Source: Candidatus Nealsoniibacteriota bacterium
GTDB lineage: Bacteria; Patescibacteriota; Minisyncoccia; Minisyncoccales; PWPS01
Assembly: GCA_003557065.1 (NCBI GenBank)
Contig: PWPS01000013.1
Location: 1 to 22,688 of the forward strand
Direction of reading: 5' to 3'
DNA: 22,688 nt
This document shows, in pieces, positions 1 to 7,051 of this stretch (its first letter is position 1; the number at the start of each line of letters is the position of its first letter). The notes under the pieces were generated by a model. It had not been told where the DNA came from, did not search any database, and was given only the letters and a program-made list of their open reading frames with translations. The position numbers and the translations under genes were made by a program.

Positions 1-1070
1 AAAGAAAAACCGAAAGAAAAATAATAAGAGAGGTTAAATTGCTCAAAAGTAAAGATAAAAAAGTTTTTGTTACCGGATGTCTTCCCTCCATAAGTAAAAG
101 AAAAATAGATGAAGTCGCCGATCTGGTAATAGAGGGAAACAATCCGAATAACTTACTTGAAAGGATTTCGGATTTTACGGTCTCAAGTTCGGTTCCCGTA
201 TTAAAAAAGAAAAATAGTTGTTCATTAATAATCCCGATTGCTACCGGTTGTCTTGGTGATTGCACTTATTGTAGCGCCAAGATAGCGAGAGGAACTCTTA
301 GAAGTTACGAAAAGAAAAAAATTATTGATATAATAAAGAAAAATAACCCGAAAGAGATTCAATTAACTTCTCAAGATTTGGCTGTTTACGGGATGGACTT
401 AGAGAAGCCGTTGCTCGTTGATCTAATAAGGGAGATAATTGAACTTGATTATGATTTCAAGATAAAATTAGGGATGATGAATCCGGCATTTTCAAAAAAT
501 TATTTTCAAGACCTTCTATCTCTTTTTAAGAGTAAAAAACTTTATAGATTCCTTCATATCCCTGTTCAGTCCGGAGATGATAAGGTATTAAGAGATATGA
601 ATAGAAAACATACCGTTGAAGATTATCGGAAAATGATAAAAATGATAAGAAATGAGGGTAATTTTCTATTATCAACCGATGTTATAGTGGGATTTCCAAC
701 AGAAACGGATGCTTCATTCAAGAAAACTATCGAACTTGTAAAAGAGACAAGACCTCATATTATTAACGTAACACGTTATTCTTCCAGACCAAACACGGAA
801 TCCGCCAAATTAAAGGACATGCCCGATAGGGTAAAAAAGGAGCGCTCAAGAGCGTTAAGTGCACTTGCCAAATCAATAAGAATCCAAGATAACAAAAAGA
901 TGATCGGTTCGATTCACGAGGGATTAATTTTTGAAAAAAGAAAAAATAATAATTTAGCTAGAATTCAAAATGGAAAAGCGGTCGTCCTAAAAGGTGGAAA
1001 AGTAGGGGACTCGGTTAAAATAAAAATACTTAACTTTAAGCATAATTATTTAATTGGAAAAATATGTTAA
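1..1070 (+). CDS. mtaB: tRNA (N6-threonylcarbamoyladenosine37) methylthiotransferase, CDKAL1/e-MtaB type, 5' partial
   Basis: A radical SAM methylthiotransferase that would add the 2-methylthio group to t6A at position 37 of ANN-decoding tRNAs. The frame stays open to the left edge (first full codon at base 3), and the residues before the TTG at 39 (RKTERKIIREVKLLK) continue the family's N-terminal MTTase domain. The gene is therefore cut by the window, and TTG39 is not the real start. Counting from TTG39, Cys14 (GCLP) is the last cysteine of the MTTase domain. Cys71-x3-Cys75-x2-Cys78 (CLGDCTYC) binds the radical SAM cluster, and the last ~55 residues form the TRAM domain. The stretch ARGTLRSY followed by EIQLTSQDLAVYG is the archaeal/eukaryotic-type signature rather than that of bacterial MiaB or RimO. 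It overlaps the next gene by 7 bp. The family is sure; the e-MtaB subgroup is likely. Confidence 0.88.
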   Translation, partial: RKTERKIIREVKLLKSKDKKVFVTGCLPSISKRKIDEVADLVIEGNNPNNLLERISDFTVSSSVPVLKKKNSCSLIIPIATGCLGDCTYCSAKIARGTLRSYEKKKIIDIIKKNNPKEIQLTSQDLAVYGMDLEKPLLVDLIREIIELDYDFKIKLGMMNPAFSKNYFQDLLSLFKSKKLYRFLHIPVQSGDDKVLRDMNRKHTVEDYRKMIKMIRNEGNFLLSTDVIVGFPTETDASFKKTIELVKETRPHIINVTRYSSRPNTESAKLKDMPDRVKKERSRALSALAKSIRIQDNKKMIGSIHEGLIFEKRKNNNLARIQNGKAVVLKGGKVGDSVKIKILNFKHNYLIGKIC

Positions 1071-1978
1071 ATCCCGAAAGAAGCTTTGAACTGAACAATT
1101 TAAGCATAGAACAAAATATAAACAAGATCATTGAAGAAGGAGGTGTTGATCACACTCCTATGGATTATTTTAAAAGTCTGGAGGGTTACGGAACTCAAGA
1201 AATTGAAAAAGATGAATCGATTCTCGAAAGTGCTTATAAAAGAATAAATAACAGTATCGATAAACTATCACCGGCTGAAAGGAAAGAATATGAAAAAGGA
1301 AAAGAAAGAGGAGAAGCTCTTGAGATAACCTTAACTTATCTTCTTGAAAGATGGTTCGAAACCGAAGATATCGAAGTTCTAACGCAAAGAACTACGGAAT
1401 TCGATGATGTTGTTAATGGAACCGATATAATTGTAGAATTCAAAACCCCCGATTCAATAGAAAAGGTTGCACTGGCAATAGACGCCTCTTTAAGTGTTAA
1501 AAATATAAATGAAAAGCTGAACAGATGTCATCGTAAAATGACCGGAAAAGAAGGAGATTTTCAAGTAAAATACTTTCAATCGCAATTTGAAAATGAAGAA
1601 GAAGAGTTTCCTCACGGACCTATTAAAAATTTAATTTCACTGGTAAGTGGACTGGATGCTAAAAATGCCAATAAATTATTCGATGATTTTGCCGAATATC
1701 TCTCTATACGAAAAAGAGATTTTAATGAATCCGAAAAGAAGATGGAAAAAATGGCAAATGATTCAATTAAAAAGATATTTTTATTACAGTTAAAAGAGCA
1801 AATTAATTTTTATAAGACCAAAAGCGACCTGAAGCCCGGGATACTTGACGAATTAGAAAAGATAAGTATAATATTCGAGGAGATAGAGGCGTCGATGGAT
1901 TCGATCGTGTGTGACTTCAGACAAAAAGGAGATAAGGTTCTGGAAGAAGTAATCAATTTCACGAAAGGGGAGAAATGA
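1064..1978 (+). CDS. hypothetical protein with a PD-(D/E)xK-like motif
   Basis: A 304-residue acidic, soluble protein without signal peptide or membrane segments; function unknown. A helix at about 82-98 (GEALEITLTYLLERW) is followed by a block at 112-127 with Asp114, Asp115, NGTD121, Glu125 and Lys127 (GTDIIVEFKT), then ALAIDAS at 136-142. The order Glu helix, Asp, E-x-K resembles the core of PD-(D/E)xK nucleases. From memory, similar DD-x2-NG-x-D-x2-x-EF blocks occur in uncharacterised CPR proteins of this size. The first ~75 residues and the C-terminal third look helical and coiled-coil-like. The start overlaps the methylthiotransferase end by 7 bp, and the stop shares ATGA with the next small gene, so the three are probably co-transcribed. 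A nuclease role is inference from the motif only. Confidence 0.8.
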   Translation: MLNPERSFELNNLSIEQNINKIIEEGGVDHTPMDYFKSLEGYGTQEIEKDESILESAYKRINNSIDKLSPAERKEYEKGKERGEALEITLTYLLERWFETEDIEVLTQRTTEFDDVVNGTDIIVEFKTPDSIEKVALAIDASLSVKNINEKLNRCHRKMTGKEGDFQVKYFQSQFENEEEEFPHGPIKNLISLVSGLDAKNANKLFDDFAEYLSIRKRDFNESEKKMEKMANDSIKKIFLLQLKEQINFYKTKSDLKPGILDELEKISIIFEEIEASMDSIVCDFRQKGDKVLEEVINFTKGEK

Positions 1979-2145
1979 TTATAGAAAACTGGCAACACTT
2001 GTCGGATGAAGAATTAAGGAGAATTGCCGAAGGTAATGCGGAAGAATCTTTATTGGTTTGGGCGGATCATCATCTATCCGAAGGAGGGCGAAATTGCAAA
2101 ATATGCAATGAAAAACTAACAAGAATCAAAAAGCCCGAACAATAA
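1975..2145 (+). CDS. small CxxC protein (56 aa), hypothetical
   Basis: A 56-residue reading frame starting at the ATG inside the ATGA overlap with the preceding gene. It begins MIIENWQHLSDEELRR. A helical first half is followed by His32, His33 and a Cys41-x2-Cys44 pair (NCKICNEKL). Two histidines and a CxxC could hold one zinc ion, or the CxxC could pair with another chain. Translational coupling to the upstream gene and a hairpin terminator running across its stop codon support a real last gene of the operon. No function is recognised. A non-coding tail is the alternative, but the frame uses the same codons as its neighbours. Confidence 0.62.
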   Translation: MIIENWQHLSDEELRRIAEGNAEESLLVWADHHLSEGGRNCKICNEKLTRIKKPEQ

Positions 2146-2163
2146 AGTTCGGGTCTTGTTTTT
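2134..2163 (+). terminator. Rho-independent terminator of the methylthiotransferase operon
   Basis: CCCGAAC (2134-2140) pairs perfectly with GTTCGGG (2147-2153) over a 6-nt loop, followed by the T-rich tract TCTTGTTTTT. The left arm lies in the last codons of the 56-aa gene and the loop holds its stop codon. Confidence 0.85.
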
Positions 2164-2191
2164 AGACTAGAACAGAATCAATAAATATGCT
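2163..2191 (+). promoter_or_regulatory. probable promoter of the S41 protease-rplI-pyrG unit
   Basis: TAGACT (2163-2168), a 17-nt spacer and TATGCT (2186-2191), both 4/6 to consensus, follow directly after the terminator. An alternative -10, TATTCT (2191-2196), ends 10 nt before the ATG at 2207. With either box the 5' leader would be about 4-9 nt, and there is no Shine-Dalgarno sequence. Confidence 0.45.
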
Positions 2192-2206
2192 ATTCTTTTA
2201 AAAGTT

Positions 2207-3370
2207 ATGTTCAGAAAAATATCCAGAATAATGGTTACTTTTGCCATTTTAGGGATGGTCTTTGCTTTTGGTTATTACGCTGGAGTGGGTGACGGTTATA
2301 CTCACACCCAACCGGAAGATCTTGACTTTTCCTTATTCTGGGAAGCTTACAGCAAGCTGGAAAGTCTCTATGTTGATTCGGAAAAAATAGACAATGAAAA
2401 AATAGTTCACGGAGCAATCAGAGGAATGTTGGAATCTTTAGGAGATCCTTATACCAGTTTCTTTGATCGAGATGAAAGTAAACAATTTTTAGAGGACGTA
2501 AGTGGTTATTATGAAGGTGTCGGAATGGAGGTCGGACTAAGAAATGGAGATATAAGGGTAATTTCTCCCATTGGGGGAACTCCGGCTTATAGGGCTGGAA
2601 TCAGAGCCGGTGATTTGATTTTAGAGATAGACGGAACTTCCACTGTGGACATGGGTTTGGAGAGAGCAGTTGATATGATGCGCGGAGCGGAAGGAACGAA
2701 AGTTGATTTGTTGATTGGAAGAAATAAAGAGACGGAGGAAATAACATTGCGTCGTGAAAGGATTCAAATTCCTTCTGTTGATTGGAAAATTATTGATGAC
2801 GATGTTATTTACTTAAAAATACACTACTTCCATCAGGATCTCATCTCGGAATTCAATCAAATAGTTCCCGAGATTACGGCTTTACCTAAAAATAAGATGG
2901 TTGTTGATCTTAGAAATAATCCCGGAGGGGCTTTGGATTCGGCCTTGGAGTTAGCAGAATTTTTCCTGGAAAGGGGTGATGTCATCGTAAAAAGTCAAGG
3001 TGTTGATGGCGAAATTCTTAGATCCTATGAGGCAAAAGGAACTTCCGTTACCTTTGATCACGAGTTGGTTGTTTTAATCAATCAAGGATCGGCTTCCGCA
3101 TCGGAAATTTTAGCCGGAGCGCTAAAGCATCATAGAAATGCCACCATAGTCGGAGAGGCATCATTCGGAAAAGGCTCCATTCAAACTTTGATCAATCTTT
3201 CTGATATGTCACACCTGAAAATAACCATTTCCAACTGGATTACACCGGACGGAATCTTAATTACGGAAAAGGGAATAGTTCCGGACCATGAGGTTGAAAT
3301 AACCATTGAAGATATTGAAAGAGAACTTGATCCACAATTGGAGCAAGCAATAGAAATAATTAGAAATTAA
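2207..3370 (+). CDS. S41 family C-terminal processing peptidase (CtpA/Prc-like)
   Basis: A 387-residue membrane-anchored serine protease acting outside the cytoplasmic membrane, probably cleaving C-termini of envelope proteins. An N-terminal hydrophobic segment (about residues 8-27) is a signal anchor. A helical region with GDPYTSFF (79-86) is followed by a PDZ domain (about 97-185) and the S41 catalytic domain. The catalytic Ser is Ser297 within GSASASE, and the dyad Lys322 with Gln326 is seen in SFGKGSIQ, the same Ser/Lys/Gln spacing as E. coli Prc. The conserved DLRNNPGG is at 234-241. Length is typical of bacterial CtpA. It is followed after 4 bp by rplI. The start has no Shine-Dalgarno sequence and lies just after a -10 box. 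Confidence 0.95.
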   Translation: MFRKISRIMVTFAILGMVFAFGYYAGVGDGYTHTQPEDLDFSLFWEAYSKLESLYVDSEKIDNEKIVHGAIRGMLESLGDPYTSFFDRDESKQFLEDVSGYYEGVGMEVGLRNGDIRVISPIGGTPAYRAGIRAGDLILEIDGTSTVDMGLERAVDMMRGAEGTKVDLLIGRNKETEEITLRRERIQIPSVDWKIIDDDVIYLKIHYFHQDLISEFNQIVPEITALPKNKMVVDLRNNPGGALDSALELAEFFLERGDVIVKSQGVDGEILRSYEAKGTSVTFDHELVVLINQGSASASEILAGALKHHRNATIVGEASFGKGSIQTLINLSDMSHLKITISNWITPDGILITEKGIVPDHEVEITIEDIERELDPQLEQAIEIIRN

Positions 3371-3374
3371 AAAT

Positions 3375-3821
3375 ATGAAAGTAATACTGCTCGAAAAAAT
3401 AGAAAAATTAGGTGAAAAATATGAAGTAGTTGAGGTTTCTGACGGATATGCTAGGAATTTCCTTTTACCACAATCCAAAGCTCAAATGGCGACCGAGGGA
3501 AATCTAAAAAATCTTGAAAACATGAAAGAGAAAGAAAAAATGGCGATGAAGGAAGAAAGAGCTGAGATAGAAAAGATAATATCGAAATTGGACGGAAAGG
3601 AATTCGTAATAAAAATGAAAGTAGGAGAGAAAGATCAATTATACGAATCGGTGACCAAACAAAAAATAAGTGAAAGATTGGAGGAAGAAGGTTTTGAAAT
3701 TTCCGAAAAACAAATAGATTTAAATGATCCGATTAAGGAGCTAACCGAAAAAGAGATAGATATAAAATTCAATTTCAACTTAAACGCTACTGTAAAAATT
3801 AAAATTGAAGAATCCAAATGA
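3375..3821 (+). CDS. rplI: 50S ribosomal protein L9 (bL9)
   Basis: A 148-residue large-subunit protein that binds 23S rRNA near the L1 stalk base and helps keep the reading frame. The N-terminal domain carries the family signature: MKVILLEKIEKLGEKYEVVEV then DGYARNFLLP at 23-32. A long charged helix (about 41-75) connects to the C-terminal domain, giving a normal full-length L9. It lies 4 bp after the protease gene, and its TGA stop overlaps the pyrG ATG, so translation is probably coupled. No Shine-Dalgarno sequence is visible before its ATG. Confidence 0.96.
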   Translation: MKVILLEKIEKLGEKYEVVEVSDGYARNFLLPQSKAQMATEGNLKNLENMKEKEKMAMKEERAEIEKIISKLDGKEFVIKMKVGEKDQLYESVTKQKISERLEEEGFEISEKQIDLNDPIKELTEKEIDIKFNFNLNATVKIKIEESK

Positions 3822-5437
3822 GAAGATATATCTTCGTTGCCGGGGGGGTGATGTCCGGAATTGGAAAGGGAATCGCTACCGCCTCAATAGGTAAAATATT
3901 GAAAAGTAAAGGTTATGAAGTTTCTTCGATAAAAATTGATCCGTATGTCAATGTGGATGCGGGAACGATGAATCCGGTTGAACATGGTGAAGTCTTTGTG
4001 ACCAAAGATGGAGGGGAATGTGATCAGGATATCGGAAACTACGAGCGTTTCCTGGATAAAGAATTTACCAAAAAAAATTACATTACTACCGGTTTGGTTT
4101 ACAAGTCAGTTATAGAAAAAGAGAGGAATCTTGAATATAATGGAAAGTGCGTAGAAGTTGTTCCCGATATACCCAATGAAGCAATAAGAAGGATTAAAAA
4201 TGCCGCAGATCAAGATGATGCCGATTTTACTTTAGTAGAGATTGGTGGAACAATCGGAGAGTATCAGAACCTTCTTTTTTTAGAAGCAGCCAGAATGATG
4301 AAATTAAAAGAACCAGAAAAGGTTCTTTTTATTTTGGTTAGCTATCTTCCATCACCGAACACGATAGGGGAGATGAAGACGAAGCCGACTCAAAACGCTT
4401 CCAGATCACTGAACGAAGCCGGAATTCAACCCGATATAATACTCGGGCGTGCATCAACTCCACTGGATGCGCCAAGGAAAAGAAAAATATCCAATTTTTG
4501 TAATATTGATGAAAGTTATGTAATATCAGCTCCCGATGCCAATTCGATATACGAAGTTCCAATAAATTTTGAAAAAGAGGAACTGGGAAAAAAGATATTG
4601 GAAAAATTCAACCTTGATGTCGGAGACAAGGATTTAAATGATTGGAGGAAGATGCTTGAAAAAGCAGAATCATCCGAAGAAAAGATAAGAATAGGGGTTG
4701 TCGGAAAATACTTTGAAACGGGAGATTTTACTCTAACCGATTCCTATATATCCGTGATAGAAGCAATAAAGCACGCTTCTTGGGATTTGGACGTAAAGGT
4801 AGAAATGGATTGGATATATTCGGAAGATTACGAAAAAAATCCAAAGAAGGTGGAGGAAATTAGAAATTACGACGGAATTATAGTTCCTGGAGGATTTGGA
4901 AGTAGGGGAGTGGAAGGAAAAATTGAAGCCATAAAATTCTGTAGAGAAAACAATATACCGTTTTTCGGTCTTTGTTTAGGAATGCAATTATCCGTGATAG
5001 AGTTCGCAAGAAATGTTTGTAATATCAAAAATGCAAGCTCTACTGAATTTGATAAGAATTGTCAAGAACCCGTAATCGATGTAATGGACGATCAAAAAGA
5101 GCTCATAAAAAATAAATCCTTTGGTGGAACTATGAGATTGGGGGAGTGTCTTTGTGAAATAGAAAAAAACACTATTTCGTCCAAAGCATATAAATCAGAT
5201 CAGATCAAAGAGAGACATCGTCACAGATATGAAGTTAATATCAACTACGAAAAAATACTGGAAAAAAGCGGATTTGTTTTATCCGGTAGAAATCCTGAAA
5301 GCAGTTTGGTTGAAATAGTTGAACTGCCCGCTAATAGATTTTTCGTAGGAACACAATTTCACCCCGAATTAAAATCGGGGCCACTCAGACCTCACCCGCT
5401 TTTTGTAGAGTTTCTAAAAGCGGCTAAAGAACGTTAA
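3818..5437 (+). CDS. pyrG: CTP synthase
   Basis: Makes CTP from UTP, ATP and glutamine. The N-terminal synthetase domain (about 1-265) has the P-loop-like GGVMSGIGKG (9-18), IDPYVNVDAGTMNP, Mg-ligand Glu141 in EIGGTIGE, and KTKPTQ (187-192), which contacts the UTP/CTP triphosphate. The class I glutaminase domain (about 290-539) has nucleophile Cys386 in GLCLGMQ and His515/Glu517 in FHPEL. Length (539) matches the family. Two normally invariant stretches differ: GAETDLDLGHYERF is here GGECDQDIGNYERF, and GDIES, part of the CTP feedback site, is GEYQN (147-151). Catalytic residues are intact, so it should be active. It overlaps rplI by 4 bp and is convergent with rpmA, sharing 14 bp. Confidence 0.98.
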   Translation: MRRYIFVAGGVMSGIGKGIATASIGKILKSKGYEVSSIKIDPYVNVDAGTMNPVEHGEVFVTKDGGECDQDIGNYERFLDKEFTKKNYITTGLVYKSVIEKERNLEYNGKCVEVVPDIPNEAIRRIKNAADQDDADFTLVEIGGTIGEYQNLLFLEAARMMKLKEPEKVLFILVSYLPSPNTIGEMKTKPTQNASRSLNEAGIQPDIILGRASTPLDAPRKRKISNFCNIDESYVISAPDANSIYEVPINFEKEELGKKILEKFNLDVGDKDLNDWRKMLEKAESSEEKIRIGVVGKYFETGDFTLTDSYISVIEAIKHASWDLDVKVEMDWIYSEDYEKNPKKVEEIRNYDGIIVPGGFGSRGVEGKIEAIKFCRENNIPFFGLCLGMQLSVIEFARNVCNIKNASSTEFDKNCQEPVIDVMDDQKELIKNKSFGGTMRLGECLCEIEKNTISSKAYKSDQIKERHRHRYEVNINYEKILEKSGFVLSGRNPESSLVEIVELPANRFFVGTQFHPELKSGPLRPHPLFVEFLKAAKER

Positions 5438-5696
5438 TTACCTTTACTTTCTTTCTTGTTCCGTCGTATCTTATTTTGCGCTTGGTTTGAAATTCAATTA
5501 TTCCTTCTTTAGCGGCATATAGAGTGTCATCACTTCCGCGACGAACATTTTTACCGGGAGCAATTCTTGTTCCTCTTTGACGTACAAGAATTGCTCCCGC
5601 TTTAGCTTTTTGACCACCATAAAGCTTAACTCCTAAATATTTAGGGTTGGAGTCTCGTCCCAATCTTGTTGTACCTGACGATTTTGTTGTTGCCAT
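5424..5696 (-). CDS. rpmA: 50S ribosomal protein L27 (bL27)
   Basis: A 90-residue ribosomal protein whose N-terminal tail reaches the peptidyl transferase centre. The start MATTKSSGTTRLGRDSNPKY matches the family's glycine/arginine-rich tail, without the cleavable extension seen in Firmicutes. LGVKLYGGQKAKAGAILVRQRGT follows the canonical core closely. The usual partner rplU is not next to it. It has its own strong promoter at 5733-5761 and a leader of about 30 nt without a clear Shine-Dalgarno sequence. Its last codons overlap the end of pyrG on the other strand, and there is no terminator between the two. Confidence 0.97.
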   Translation of the reverse strand: MATTKSSGTTRLGRDSNPKYLGVKLYGGQKAKAGAILVRQRGTRIAPGKNVRRGSDDTLYAAKEGIIEFQTKRKIRYDGTRKKVKVINVL

Positions 5697-5717
5697 ATCA
5701 GTAAGTAGTCTAAAATT

Positions 5718-5897
5718 ATGAAACTAGGATTTATACTAACAAAATTCAAAGAATTTGTCAAAAAAGATTTTGTTTCGAATATCCTAATATTGATTCTGAT
5801 AGCATCACTATTTTATATGATCGGTTGGATCTCCTACAGCTTGCAAAATCAGGAACCTGTCAGAATTAAAAATCCGGAAATAGGGGATTTGAATTAA
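5718..5897 (+). CDS. small single-pass membrane protein (59 aa), hypothetical
   Basis: A 59-residue frame beginning MKLGFILTKFKEFVKKD. It has a basic N-terminus, one strong hydrophobic segment at about residues 19-40 (NILILILIASLFYMIG) and a short polar tail. The positive-inside rule would leave the tail outside the cytoplasm. It fills the space between rpmA and xer, where no other gene fits. It is only 21 bp from the divergent rpmA start and its 5' end overlaps the rpmA promoter; no promoter or Shine-Dalgarno sequence of its own is seen. It may be real or a chance frame. Confidence 0.45.
   Translation: MKLGFILTKFKEFVKKDFVSNILILILIASLFYMIGWISYSLQNQEPVRIKNPEIGDLN
5733..5761 (-). promoter_or_regulatory. 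rpmA promoter
   Basis: On the - strand there is a perfect -35 TTGACA (5761-5756), a 17-nt spacer and TAGTAT (5738-5733); the overlapping TATAAA at 5735-5730 would need a 20-nt spacer. It starts about 35 bp upstream of the rpmA ATG and lies inside the 5' part of the small + strand frame at 5718. Confidence 0.68.
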
Positions 5898-5969
5898 AGA
5901 AATACACTTTTTTCCGAACAACAGCCTCTGAGAGCCCTTGAGAGCTATTTTAACAAATTGTATGAGTAT

Positions 5970-6941
5970 TTAGTCATTCAAATCGTTTTTATCTTGAAGA
6001 TTTTGACCACTATGATACTTTTTATGAATCTCTTTTAATCGTTTATTGGTTATGTGGGTGTAAACTTGAGTTGTTGCAATATTTTTATGTCCCAAGAATT
6101 CTTGAATGGCTCGAAGATCAACGCCTTGCGCTAAAAGATCGGTTGCATAACTGTGACGCAAAGTATGCGGGCTGGTTTCTTTTGGTAGACCGGTTTTTTT
6201 CACATATTTTTTTATAATATTTTCCACTGATCTCGTAGTGATTCTACGATCTCCGGTTTTCGGACCTCGGTACCTGATAAAAAGTGCTTTTTCATCATCA
6301 TTTCTTATTTCCAAGTAGTCTCTTAGAGCATTAATTGCTCTGGGTGAAAAATAAACCGTTCTCGTACGTTCTCCTTTTCCGGTAACAACGACTTCCAATT
6401 CCGTAGTCTTGTTATTTATGGCGATCTGATCACAATCAAGATCAACCAACTCGGAAACCCTTAATCCTGTTGAAAAAAGAGTTTCAAGGATGGCCTTATC
6501 TCTAAGTCCGGTTCTTTTTTTGCTCTCCGGAGCGCTTAGGAGCCTTCTAATCTGTTCAAGGGTAAGAAACTTTACAGAGTCATTTTCGTCACTTTTGGTG
6601 AGTTTCACTTTCTCGGCAGGAAGACTGCTTATATTCCGATCGGTAAAGAAATTAAGCAGGCTGCGCAAAGCAATGAGATAATGATTTCTGGTTTTACGGC
6701 TTATCGGTTCTCCTTTATGATTTTTTTGATCGGAAAGATAAACACGATAATCCCAAACATGCTTGTCGGAAAACTCATGCGGCTTGAGATTTTCATTTTT
6801 TGATTTTTGAAGCCATCTTTTAAAACGAGATAGAAAGCGGGAATAAGTGTCTTGAGAGCGAGCGGATAGACCTTTTTCAAGATCCAGATACTGAAAAAAT
6901 TCTTCAAAATATTCTAAAATTGGCTTCTCTGATTTTTTCAT
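5970..6941 (-). CDS. xer: tyrosine recombinase of the XerC/XerD family
   Basis: A 323-residue site-specific recombinase, probably resolving chromosome dimers. The N-terminal SAM-like core-binding domain (about 7-105) contains LEKGLSARSQDTYSRFLSRF. The catalytic domain (about 120-310) keeps all the residues of the family: Arg161 (STGLRVSELVDL), Lys189 (TGKGERTR), His259 and Arg262 (HTLRH), His285 (LGHKNIATTQVYTH) and the nucleophile Tyr294. No second recombinase, integron attI or phage gene is in the window. The protein is close to XerC/D/A in length and motifs, which argues for a housekeeping enzyme rather than an integrase. A promoter at 7027-7055 and a dif/lox-like inverted repeat at 6984-7019 lie just upstream. 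That layout recalls XerS/difSL, where one recombinase sits beside its own site. Whether it acts as XerC/D or as a single-protein system cannot be decided here. Confidence 0.93.
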   Translation of the reverse strand: MKKSEKPILEYFEEFFQYLDLEKGLSARSQDTYSRFLSRFKRWLQKSKNENLKPHEFSDKHVWDYRVYLSDQKNHKGEPISRKTRNHYLIALRSLLNFFTDRNISSLPAEKVKLTKSDENDSVKFLTLEQIRRLLSAPESKKRTGLRDKAILETLFSTGLRVSELVDLDCDQIAINNKTTELEVVVTGKGERTRTVYFSPRAINALRDYLEIRNDDEKALFIRYRGPKTGDRRITTRSVENIIKKYVKKTGLPKETSPHTLRHSYATDLLAQGVDLRAIQEFLGHKNIATTQVYTHITNKRLKEIHKKYHSGQNLQDKNDLND

Positions 6942-7051
6942 CCGGAGTGGTGGGGTATTTTGCCCATTTACTTTTTATTGTTCATAAACTTCGGTAAACA
7001 TACATTATGCGAAGTTTATTATTTTCATACTATCAAAGTAACATAAGAGTG
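6942..7051. promoter_or_regulatory. xer upstream region
   Basis: The non-coding gap between the 117-aa gene and xer holds the xer -10 box, the 36-bp inverted-repeat site and about 40 bp more of leader before the ATG. A C-rich stretch lies just before the start on the coding strand; no Shine-Dalgarno sequence and no terminator are seen. No other gap in the window exceeds this size by much. Confidence 0.6.
6984..7019. other. putative dif/lox-like recombination site of the adjacent Xer recombinase
   Basis: A 36-bp element with perfect 10-bp inverted repeats, ATAAACTTCG (6984-6993) and CGAAGTTTAT (7010-7019), around a 16-bp spacer. Its inner 28 bp has the classical dif geometry: 11-bp arm ACTTCGGTAAA (6988-6998), 6-bp centre CATACA (6999-7004), 11-bp arm TTATGCGAAGT (7005-7015). 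Against dif sites recalled from memory, it matches about 19/28 to B. subtilis dif as written. On the reverse strand it matches about 18/28 to E. coli dif, including the run CGCATAATGTAT. Half of it also matches loxP at 17 of 18 positions. It sits at the predicted transcription start of xer, so it could double as an operator or a 5'-UTR hairpin. No T-run follows it, so it is not a terminator. Confidence 0.7.

Noticed and set aside
5362..5380. Hairpin CCCCGA/TCGGGG as a terminator near the end of pyrG
   Set aside because: It lies within conserved coding sequence (FHPELKSGP) and is not followed by a T-run.
5930..5945. Tandem GAGAGC repeat
   Set aside because: Only two copies of 6 bp at a 10-bp distance; no inverted structure and no link to a gene.
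5970..6941. Recombinase as a phage or integron integrase marking a mobile element
   Set aside because: Length and motifs are those of Xer proteins; there are no phage genes, no tRNA attachment gene, no gene cassettes and only core genes on both sides.
6984..7019. Inverted repeat as a Rho-independent terminator of the wall operon
   Set aside because: The loop would be 16 nt, the stem is AT-rich and no T-run follows on either strand; the 11-6-11 core and neighbouring recombinase fit a recombination site better.
6984..7019. Literal loxP and Cre-type phage plasmid system
   Set aside because: The similarity is limited to one half of loxP, spacing differs by 2 bp, and the enzyme is Xer-like rather than Cre-like; loxP and dif sites share general features.
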